Shown in pieces: positions 1 through 5,350 of a stretch of DNA of 9,585 bases. Within the stretch, counting starts at the first letter, position 1. Each line of letters starts with the position of its first letter. A program made the position numbers and the translations under genes. The notes below the pieces were generated by a model. That model ran no database searches. It worked only from the letters and a program-made list of their open reading frames with translations, and was not told where the DNA came from. Source of the stretch: Campylobacterota bacterium (GTDB taxonomy: Bacteria; Campylobacterota; Campylobacteria; Campylobacterales; Sulfurovaceae); assembly GCA_013153675.1 (NCBI GenBank), contig JAADEA010000020.1, positions 1 to 9,585 of the forward strand, in the 5' to 3' direction.

Positions 1-503
1 TAGGCTGTATGATTTCCCCATAAGATATTTAAGGAGGGATTATTTTTTAGATATAAAAACTCTTTTTTATGTTTTATTGCCCATCTTTTGGTTAAAAAGA
101 TAGTAAGTGGAATATTATTTTTAAATTTTTTCTCTAATGATTCAAATATTCTCTTTTCAAAACCCTTTTTTGAAGAGGGACAAAGATCAATAGTTAAAAA
201 GGTTCCTTTTTTAAAGTGGGTAATTCCATCATTTGTTATTGGATATGGAGGAGCAGTTGCAATATCTAATAGATAATTTAATCTTGAATTTTTGCACTCT
301 GTTTGATTTGCTATTTTTTTTAGAAGAGTACTATTTAAAGAGGTAGTATCTATGGCTAAGTAATATTTTTGATTATCTTTTTTAAAGCTTCTAATTATTT
401 TATATTCACTATTTTTATTTTTAATGCAAAAATTTTCTATTTTATAATCAGAAATTTTAGAGTATAAAGAAATAGTTATAAATAAAAAGATAAATAGTCT
501 CAT
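1..503 (-). CDS. Exported polysaccharide deacetylase-like (NodB fold) protein, 3' end cut by window edge
   Basis: Reading the minus strand from an ATG at 503-501 gives 167 uninterrupted codons to the window edge. The N-terminus (MRLFIFLFITISLYS) is a hydrophobic signal peptide, so the protein probably acts in the periplasm. Residues about 20-100 form a lead-in region that I cannot assign. From about residue 101 it resembles the NodB/carbohydrate esterase 4 fold: TFLTIDLCPS (101-110) carries the presumed catalytic Asp106, IPLTIFLTKRW (131-141) is the second strand with its Arg-Trp, and NHTA (164-167) begins the metal-binding H-[ST]-x-x-H motif. The usual second Asp of TFDDG is replaced (D-L-C-P), as in a divergent LTxDxC subgroup I recall. 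A Shine-Dalgarno AAGGAA (514-509) and a TATAAT box precede the start. The substrate (peptidoglycan or another glycan) is unknown. Family call fairly firm, activity inferred. Confidence 0.72.
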   Translation of the reverse strand, partial: MRLFIFLFITISLYSKISDYKIENFCIKNKNSEYKIIRSFKKDNQKYYLAIDTTSLNSTLLKKIANQTECKNSRLNYLLDIATAPPYPITNDGITHFKKGTFLTIDLCPSSKKGFEKRIFESLEKKFKNNIPLTIFLTKRWAIKHKKEFLYLKNNPSLNILWGNHTA

Positions 504-524
504 TTGAGTTCCTTTTTTACCGCC

Positions 525-530
525 ATTATA
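525..530 (-). promoter_or_regulatory. -10 box (TATAAT) for the deacetylase-like gene
   Basis: The plus strand reads ATTATA, which is a perfect TATAAT on the minus strand, 21 nt upstream of the minus-strand ATG. Transcription starting about 7 nt downstream would leave a leader of roughly 15 nt that still contains the AAGGAA ribosome site. There is only a weak -35 (TTTAAT, about 17 nt upstream), as is usual for Campylobacterota sigma-70 promoters. Confidence 0.5.
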
Positions 531-531
531 G

Positions 532-537
532 TAAAAT
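532..537 (+). promoter_or_regulatory. Possible -10 box (TAAAAT) for the U32/purE operon
   Basis: TAAAAT lies 29 nt upstream of the ATG at 567, in the only non-coding stretch before this long run of plus-strand genes. It would give a leader of about 23 nt that retains the AAGAGG ribosome site at 556-561. An overlapping alternative is TATAGT (527-532). No good -35 is visible. The call rests on position and hexamer similarity only. Confidence 0.35.
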
Positions 538-566
538 GTTATCCAAAATTAAAGAAAGAGGCAATA

Positions 567-1901
567 ATGAAACAAGTGGAGTTATTGGCTCCTGCTGGTA
601 ATTTAGAGAAGTTAAAAATAGCCATTAATTATGGAGCAGATGCAGTATATGGGGGTGTTAGTAGCTTTTCTCTTAGAATTAGAAGTTCAAAGGAGTTTGA
701 TTTTGACTCTTTTAAAGAGGGGATTGATTATGCTCACTCTTTAGGTAAAAAAGTATATGTAACCATTAATGGTTTTCCTTTTAATTCTCAATTAAAGCTT
801 TATAAAAACCATATTGCTAAGATGAGAGATTTAAGTCCAGATGCATTTATTATCTCTTCGCCTGGGGTAATTAAAATGGCAAGAGAGATTGCTCCAAATA
901 TCCCTATTCATCTATCAACTCAAGCAAATGTAATGAATAGTTATGATGCTGCTGTATATTATGAGATGGGTGTTAGAAGAATTATTGCAGCAAGAGAGAT
1001 AAGTTTAAGAGATTGTGAAGAGATCAAAAAGGCTATTCCAGATCTTGAGTTGGAGATTTTTGTGCATGGGGCAATGTGTTTTGCTTATTCTGGAAGATGT
1101 TTAATTTCATCTTTGCAAAGTGGAAGAGTCCCAAATAGAGGAAGCTGTGCAAATGATTGCCGTTTTCCTTATGAAATATATGCCCATAATCCAGAGACAG
1201 GTACAACTTTTAAGCTTGAAGAAGAGAGTGAGGTTGGCACATATATTATGAATGCTAAAGATCTAAATTTAGCTTCATATATAGATCAAATTTTAGATAG
1301 TGGAGTAATAGATTCACTAAAGATTGAGGGTAGGACAAAATCTCCATATTATGTAGCAGTGGTAACAAGAGCTTATAGAATGGCAATAGATGATTATTAT
1401 AGTGGCAAATTTGATGCTAAGAAGTATCAAGAGGAGCTAAATACTACTCAAAATAGGGGATTTAGTGATGGATACTTAATTCACCGTCCATATGAAAAGA
1501 GTGATACTCAATCATTAGGATTTACTATACAAGAAGGAACCCATCAGGTAGCTGCTTTAGTAAATGAAGATGGAGAGAGTTGGAGATGTAAAGATAAAAC
1601 TTGTATAGGAGATATTTTAGAGATAGTTCTTCCAATAGGGGCAAAGATAGAGCCAATTGATAATGAGTATGGAGAGGTCTTTTATAAAGATAATAAATGG
1701 TGGCTAAAAGTTAAAAAGCTTATCTCTAAAAGTAATAAAGAGTTTGAGTGTATCCATAGTGGAAATTTAAATGATATAATTTTGCCTACAAAATTTCCTC
1801 CCTATACCATATTAAGACGCAATATAGTTGAGTCTAAAATCAAAAAGGGATTAGAGGCAAAAAAGGAAGAGTATCAATATAGAGTAAAGGAGAATAGATG
1901 A
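567..1901 (+). CDS. trhP: U32 family protein, TrhP/YegQ-like tRNA uridine-34 hydroxylation protein
   Basis: 444 residues starting MKQVELLAPAGN. An in-frame TTG at 504 would add 21 residues but abuts the start of the divergent gene and lacks family similarity; the ATG at 567 has AAGAGG five nt upstream and matches the conserved ELLAPAG N-terminus. The U32 signature is at 163-182 (EIFVHGAMC, then SGRCLISS). Four cysteines (171, 178, 194, 198), with the block NRGSCANDCRFPYE at 190-203, fit the TrhP/YegQ subgroup, whose E. coli member is about 450 residues and is needed for prephenate-dependent 5-hydroxyuridine formation at tRNA position 34. Older labels call relatives PrtC collagenase or peptidase U32; I see no protease motif, so those are doubtful. 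Its stop overlaps the purE start by 4 nt (ATGA), suggesting coupled translation. Confidence 0.8.
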   Translation: MKQVELLAPAGNLEKLKIAINYGADAVYGGVSSFSLRIRSSKEFDFDSFKEGIDYAHSLGKKVYVTINGFPFNSQLKLYKNHIAKMRDLSPDAFIISSPGVIKMAREIAPNIPIHLSTQANVMNSYDAAVYYEMGVRRIIAAREISLRDCEEIKKAIPDLELEIFVHGAMCFAYSGRCLISSLQSGRVPNRGSCANDCRFPYEIYAHNPETGTTFKLEEESEVGTYIMNAKDLNLASYIDQILDSGVIDSLKIEGRTKSPYYVAVVTRAYRMAIDDYYSGKFDAKKYQEELNTTQNRGFSDGYLIHRPYEKSDTQSLGFTIQEGTHQVAALVNEDGESWRCKDKTCIGDILEIVLPIGAKIEPIDNEYGEVFYKDNKWWLKVKKLISKSNKEFECIHSGNLNDIILPTKFPPYTILRRNIVESKIKKGLEAKKEEYQYRVKENR

Positions 1902-2392
1902 GATTTGTATCTATTATAATTGGAAGTAAGAGTGATTATGATGTAATGAAAGAGTGTGCAGAGACATTAAAAAAATTTGGAGTTCCTTTTGAGATGATAA
2001 TATCATCAGCCCATAGAAGTCCAGAGAGAACAAAAAACTATATTAAAGAGGCAGAGAAAAAGGGTGCTCAAGTATTTATTGCAGCAGCAGGAATGGCTGC
2101 CCATTTAGCAGGAGCAGTTGCAGCTTCTACCACAAAGCCAGTAATTGGAGTTCCTCTTGCAAGTGGGGAATTGAGAGGAGAAGATGCACTTCTTAGTACT
2201 GTAATGATGCCTGCTGGAATGCCAGTTGGAACTGTGGCAATTGGAAAGGCTGGAGCTGTAAATGCTGCTTATATGGCTATTCAAATTTTGGCTTTAGATG
2301 ATGATGAGTTAAAGGTAAAACTTCAAGAAGATAGAATTAGTAAAGCAAAAAAAGTTGAACTTGATTCAAAAGAGATAGAGATTATTTTATAA
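1898..2392 (+). CDS. purE: N5-carboxyaminoimidazole ribonucleotide mutase (PurE, class I)
   Basis: 164 residues, the normal size for bacterial class I PurE. It converts N5-CAIR to CAIR in de novo purine synthesis in the cytoplasm and usually works with PurK, which is not in this window. Visible motifs are GSKSD (9-13) for phosphate binding, SAHR (37-40) with the catalytic His39, AGMAAHL (64-70) where most homologs have AGGAAHL, and the [13 protein letters not shown] segment (104-116) typical of class I. The start is the ATG in the ATGA overlap with the upstream gene. The stop codon lies inside the Shine-Dalgarno of the next gene. Confidence 0.95.
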   Translation: MRFVSIIIGSKSDYDVMKECAETLKKFGVPFEMIISSAHRSPERTKNYIKEAEKKGAQVFIAAAGMAAHLAGAVAASTTKPVIGVPLASGELRGEDALLSTVMMPAGMPVGTVAIGKAGAVNAAYMAIQILALDDDELKVKLQEDRISKAKKVELDSKEIEIIL

Positions 2393-2397
2393 GGAGG
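2391..2397 (+). promoter_or_regulatory. Strong ribosome binding site overlapping the purE stop
   Basis: AAGGAGG is a full-length Shine-Dalgarno match, four nt before the ATG at 2402. Its first two bases are the last two bases of the purE TAA. It is the strongest ribosome site of the window and implies high, coupled translation of the glutaredoxin. Confidence 0.7.
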
Positions 2398-2401
2398 TAT
2401 A

Positions 2402-2653
2402 ATGGAGTCAAAGAAGAGTCAAAAAAGGGTAATACTTTTTACATCTCCAAGTTGTATTTGGTGTACAAGAGCTAAAAATCATTTTAGAAAGCATAAGATA
2501 AAATTTAAAGAGATAGATATTACAAAAGATCCTAAAGCAGCTAAAGATTGTCAAAGACATGGATGTAGAGGTGTTCCGGTAGTATTAATTGGGTCTCAAT
2601 GGATCTGTGGTTTTGATCAAGCAAAAATTGATAAATTATTGGGAATAAAATAG
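2402..2653 (+). CDS. Glutaredoxin family protein (dithiol CIWC)
   Basis: 83 residues with a thioredoxin-fold layout. A first strand (KRVILFTSPS) leads into the active site C18-I-W-C21, followed by helix RAKNHFRKH, a second strand (FKEIDIT) and the GVPV loop (57-60) with the cis-Pro59 that sits against the active site in this family. GF (70-71) near the C-terminus matches the usual glutaredoxin Gly-Phe. Proteins of this type reduce disulfides or glutathione or other low-molecular-weight thiol adducts in the cytosol. Three further cysteines (50, 55, 69) are unusual for so small a protein. It sits between purE and glyQ, 9 nt after purE. The specific partner is unknown. Confidence 0.85.
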   Translation: MESKKSQKRVILFTSPSCIWCTRAKNHFRKHKIKFKEIDITKDPKAAKDCQRHGCRGVPVVLIGSQWICGFDQAKIDKLLGIK

Positions 2654-2680
2654 ATTGAGTTAAGTTGGTAAGGGAGTTTA

Positions 2681-3577
2681 ATGAGTGAAAATTTTTTAAC
2701 TTTTAGTGAGTTGTTATTAAAATTACAACAATTTTGGGAAAAAGAGGGATGTACTATTTTGCAACCTTATGATATGCCTTCTGGAGCTGGAACTTTTCAT
2801 CCAGCAACACTTCTTAGATCTCTTGATTCTACCCCTTGGGCAACTGCTTATGTTGCTCCAAGTCGCCGTCCAACAGATGGTAGATATGGAGAAAATCCAA
2901 ATCGTCTTGGAGCATATTATCAATTTCAAGTTTTAATAAAACCAAGCCCTAATAATATTCAAGATCTATATTTGAAGTCTCTTGAATATTTGGGATTAAA
3001 TTTAAAAGAGCATGATATTAGATTTGTTGAAGATAATTGGGAGTCTCCAACACTTGGAGCATGGGGACTTGGATGGGAAGTTTGGCTTGATGGAATGGAA
3101 ATTACTCAATTTACCTACTTTCAGCAAGTAGGAGGAGTTCCTTGTGATCCAGTAGCAGTAGAGATTACTTATGGAACAGAGCGTCTTGCTATGTATTTGC
3201 AAGGGGTAGAGAATGTTTTTGATATTGTGTGGAATAGAAGGAAGGATGAGGTTGTAACATATGCTCAGGTTCATAAAGAGGGAGAGTATGAATTTAGTAA
3301 ATATCATTTTGAGGTGGCAGATGTAAAGATGCTATTTAGGCATTTTGATGATGCAATAAATGAGTGTAATAGATGTTTAGAAGCTAAGCTTCCTTTACCA
3401 GCTTATGATCAATGTATGCTTGCTTCTCATACTTTTAATATTTTAGATGCAAGAAAAGCTATATCTCAAGCTCAAAGACAAGATTTTATATTAAAAATTA
3501 GAGAGCTTGCTAAAGGGTGTGCTCTTTTATATAAGGCTCAAGAAGAAGAGAGATTAAAAAGAATTAAGGAGAGATAG
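2681..3577 (+). CDS. glyQ: Glycine--tRNA ligase alpha subunit
   Basis: 298 residues, close to the roughly 300 of bacterial GlyQ. It forms an alpha2-beta2 enzyme with GlyS and charges tRNA-Gly in the cytoplasm. The whole protein matches the family: [17 protein letters not shown] (15-31), class II motif 2 region ([14 protein letters not shown], 62-75, then [12 protein letters not shown]), the [15 protein letters not shown] block (121-135), and motif 3 in [14 protein letters not shown] (161-174). An AAGGGAG ribosome site precedes the ATG. There is a 27-nt gap after the glutaredoxin with no clear promoter. The beta subunit gene glyS is not adjacent downstream, as in other Campylobacterota. The stop overlaps the next gene by 1 nt. 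Confidence 0.97.
   Translation: MSENFLTFSELLLKLQQFWEKEGCTILQPYDMPSGAGTFHPATLLRSLDSTPWATAYVAPSRRPTDGRYGENPNRLGAYYQFQVLIKPSPNNIQDLYLKSLEYLGLNLKEHDIRFVEDNWESPTLGAWGLGWEVWLDGMEITQFTYFQQVGGVPCDPVAVEITYGTERLAMYLQGVENVFDIVWNRRKDEVVTYAQVHKEGEYEFSKYHFEVADVKMLFRHFDDAINECNRCLEAKLPLPAYDQCMLASHTFNILDARKAISQAQRQDFILKIRELAKGCALLYKAQEEERLKRIKER
3566..3571 (+). promoter_or_regulatory. Ribosome binding site supporting a GTG start at 3577
   Basis: AAGGAG lies five nt before GTG 3577, inside the end of glyQ. It favours this GTG over the later in-frame ATG at 3601, which lacks a comparable site and would remove half of the signal peptide. Confidence 0.55.
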
Positions 3578-3828
3578 TGAGACTATTAGTAGCTTTTTTA
3601 ATGATAGTATATATTGCTAATTCTAAAAATCTAAAAAATATATTAAAAGCTCCTCCAAGTAGTGTTCCTGTATTAATTAAACATGCTACTTTAGAAGATA
3701 GAATAAAAGATTTTAAAAAGATTTTTGTAATAGAAGGAAAGATTAGAAAACCAAATTTTTTAAAAAATTGGAAGACAAAATTAAAGTGGTCTCCTAAGGG
3801 TGTATACTTTTTAATTGGTAATAAATAG
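3577..3828 (+). CDS. Small exported protein of unknown function
   Basis: 83 residues, family not recognised. The start is GTG in a TAGTG overlap of 1 nt with the glyQ stop, backed by AAGGAG five nt upstream. Residues 1-16 (MRLLVAFLMIVYIANS) are a short charged-then-hydrophobic signal peptide, with likely cleavage near residue 16. The rest (about 67 residues) is strongly basic and Lys-rich, has no cysteine, and ends in KLKWSPKGVYFLIGNK. That predicts a small periplasmic or surface protein rather than a lipoprotein (no lipobox Cys). It is followed 8 nt later by the nif3-like gene, so it is clearly part of the operon. Good signals at both ends and an in-register layout argue that the gene is real; its role is unknown. 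Confidence 0.65.
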   Translation: MRLLVAFLMIVYIANSKNLKNILKAPPSSVPVLIKHATLEDRIKDFKKIFVIEGKIRKPNFLKNWKTKLKWSPKGVYFLIGNK

Positions 3829-3836
3829 GAAGTATA

Positions 3837-4559
3837 ATGAAAATAGAAGATATCTATAATATTTTAGATCAAATTTCTCCTTTTGAATTGCAAGAGAGTT
3901 GGGATAATAGTGGTTTAATTATTGGAGATTTTAAAAGAGAGGTAAAGAGTGTAGTATTATCAATTGAAGTTGATTTAGAATTAATTGAAAATTCTCAAGA
4001 AGATACGTTGTTTATTGTACATCATCCTTTAATATTTTCTAAATTAAATCGCTTAGACTTTTCTAAATATCCATCAAAATTGATAGAGAGAATGATTCAA
4101 AAGAGGCAATCTTTAATTGCTATGCATACAAACTTTGATAAGAGCCATTTAAATAGATATATTTTTAATCATGTGTTAGGATTAAAAGAGAGTATAAGTA
4201 GTGATTTTGTTATTAAAGGAGAGGTAGATTTTTCATTTAATGAGATAATCTCTTTTATTAAAGAGAAACTATCTTTAAAGTATTTAAGGGTGGTTAATCC
4301 AAAGGAACATATTAAAAGCATAGCTTTAATCACAGGCTCTGGTGCCTCTTTTATAGATATGATAGATTGTGATCTATTCTTAACAGGTGATATTAAATAT
4401 CATGATGCAATAAAGGCTAAAGCTCAAGATTTAATGCTTATTGATATTGGACATTTTGAGAGTGAGAGATTTTTCCCGCAGGCTCTTAAGCCATATTTGG
4501 AAAATTTATCTATTTCAGTTATAATCACCTCAATAGAAAATCCTTTCTGCTACTATTAA
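3837..4559 (+). CDS. Nif3-like dinuclear metal centre hexameric protein (YbgI/DUF34 family)
   Basis: 240 residues, close to the 247 of E. coli YbgI. The family makes toroidal hexamers with two metal ions per subunit. It is widely conserved but its reaction is unsettled; database names such as GTP cyclohydrolase 1 type 2 homolog are not proof of activity. Metal-ligand motifs are all present: SWDNSGL (21-27), HHP (62-64), HTNFD (97-101), TGDIKYHDA (183-191) and DIGHFESE (203-210) with His206 and Glu210. Start at ATG 3837 with AGGAAG overlapping the previous stop. It ends with ENPFCYY, similar to the usual ENPF C-terminus. It lies directly before flgZ, an association of Nif3 and zinc-ribbon genes that I also recall in Actinobacteria. 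Confidence 0.9.
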   Translation: MKIEDIYNILDQISPFELQESWDNSGLIIGDFKREVKSVVLSIEVDLELIENSQEDTLFIVHHPLIFSKLNRLDFSKYPSKLIERMIQKRQSLIAMHTNFDKSHLNRYIFNHVLGLKESISSDFVIKGEVDFSFNEIISFIKEKLSLKYLRVVNPKEHIKSIALITGSGASFIDMIDCDLFLTGDIKYHDAIKAKAQDLMLIDIGHFESERFFPQALKPYLENLSISVIITSIENPFCYY

Positions 4560-4569
4560 TTAATTCTTC

Positions 4570-4576
4570 AAAAGGA
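4570..4576 (+). promoter_or_regulatory. Ribosome binding site supporting a TTG start at 4583
   Basis: AAAAGGA is six nt before TTG 4583 in the 23-nt gap after the nif3-like gene. The nearby ATG at 4593 is out of frame, and the next in-frame Met is near the C-terminal zinc ribbon, so TTG is the only plausible start. Confidence 0.6.
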
Positions 4577-4582
4577 TAGAGA

Positions 4583-5302
4583 TTGAATAAATATGTAAAT
4601 GATTTAATAGAGCTCTCAAAGATTGATCAGGAGTTAGATACTCTTATTCCAAAAGAGAAAGAGATAAAAGCTAAAGTTGAAGAGGAAAAGAAAGAGTTTG
4701 AAAAATTAAAAGATGAAATTAGTGAATTAGAACAACTAATTGAAGATAATAAAGTTAAAATTGCCTCATTTGAAGAGCAAATAGGGGTAATTAAAAAGCA
4801 GTTAGAAGATATTAAAAGAAAGTCTGCTCAAGTATCTACCGAAAAGGAGATAAAAGCTTTAGAGGTAGAAGAGGATATTGCAAAAGAGAGATTAAACTTT
4901 GCAAATGAGGAGATTGAGAGATTAGAAAAGATTAATGCTATAAAAGGTGAAGAGCTTGCAAAATTAAGAGAAAAAGAGTTAGAGACAATTAAAAAGATTC
5001 AAGAGTTAGAAGAGAAGGTAAAAGAGGAGTTAGATAAGATCGAAGAGAAAAGAAGAGAGCTTTTTGCTAAAAGAGAAGAGATTATAAGAGAGATTGATAA
5101 AAAGATATTAGCTTTTTATGAGAAAATTAGAAAGTGGGCTGGAAATAGCGCTGTTGTGCCTGTGAGAAATCAGGCTTGTTATGGATGTTATATGAAAATT
5201 AATGATAAGACATACTCTGAGGTAATTAGAGGGGATGAGATAGTAACTTGTCCTCATTGTGGAAGAATTTTATATTTAGAGAGAGTAGAAGAAGAGGCAT
5301 AA
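4583..5302 (+). CDS. flgZ: FlgZ/HP0958-type coiled-coil zinc-ribbon protein (sigma-54 chaperone, motility)
   Basis: 239 residues, TTG start. Residues about 25-175 form a long Glu/Lys-rich antiparallel coiled coil. The segment VEEDIAKERLNFANEEIE (95-112) and the passage FYEKIRKWA (178-186) match my recollection of Helicobacter pylori HP0958 almost residue for residue. The C-terminal C4 zinc ribbon uses Cys199-x2-Cys202 and Cys223-x2-Cys226 (CYGC, CPHCGRILY). HP0958 is reported to stabilise RpoN (sigma-54) and to bind flaA mRNA, and is needed for flagella; the broader family (COG1579) occurs well outside motile bacteria. The gene follows the nif3-like gene and ends two nt before waaA. Homology is very strong; a role in motility here is inferred, since no other flagellar gene is in view. 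Confidence 0.9.
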   Translation: MNKYVNDLIELSKIDQELDTLIPKEKEIKAKVEEEKKEFEKLKDEISELEQLIEDNKVKIASFEEQIGVIKKQLEDIKRKSAQVSTEKEIKALEVEEDIAKERLNFANEEIERLEKINAIKGEELAKLREKELETIKKIQELEEKVKEELDKIEEKRRELFAKREEIIREIDKKILAFYEKIRKWAGNSAVVPVRNQACYGCYMKINDKTYSEVIRGDEIVTCPHCGRILYLERVEEEA

Positions 5303-5350
5303 ATGTGTTTTTCTATTTCTATATATTGGTTAGCTGGATACTCTATATAG
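5303..5350 (+). other. Tiny out-of-frame ORF competing with the waaA start
   Basis: The sequence ATGTG at 5303-5307 offers two starts: ATG 5303, which opens only 15 codons before TAG at 5348-5350, and GTG 5305 in a different frame, which opens waaA. Both share the same AAGAGG ribosome site at 5292-5297 (spacers 5 and 7). The peptide (MCFSISIYWLAGYSI) resembles nothing I know. It could be chance, or a decoy that lowers waaA translation. Confidence 0.25.

Noticed and set aside
88..276. 62-codon plus-strand ORF with a Met start
   Set aside because: It lies wholly within the minus-strand deacetylase-like gene, which has family motifs, a signal peptide, a ribosome site and a promoter; the plus-strand ORF has none.
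504..566. 21-residue N-terminal extension of the U32 protein from TTG 504
   Set aside because: It covers the promoter region, begins one base after the divergent start, has no ribosome site, and the conserved family N-terminus starts at ATG 567.
2398..2404. TATAAT-like string at the glutaredoxin start (also at 3834-3839 before nif3)
   Set aside because: The match is made by the ribosome-site spacer running into the ATG; a promoter there would start transcription inside the gene.
2723..3307. Two minus-strand ORFs of 68 and 101 codons
   Set aside because: They are antisense to glyQ, whose full length matches its family; their sequences show no domain.
4249..4266. TCTCTTT/AAAGAGA inverted repeat in the nif3-like gene
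   Set aside because: A 7-bp, mostly A-T stem inside codons is expected by chance at this base composition. The 8-bp GAGATAAA/TTTATCTC repeat at 7206-7225 is set aside for the same reason.
5248..5304. 19-residue N-terminal extension of WaaA from ATG 5248
   Set aside because: It is out-of-frame translation of the flgZ zinc-ribbon codons, and the membrane anchor expected at the WaaA N-terminus begins right at GTG 5305.
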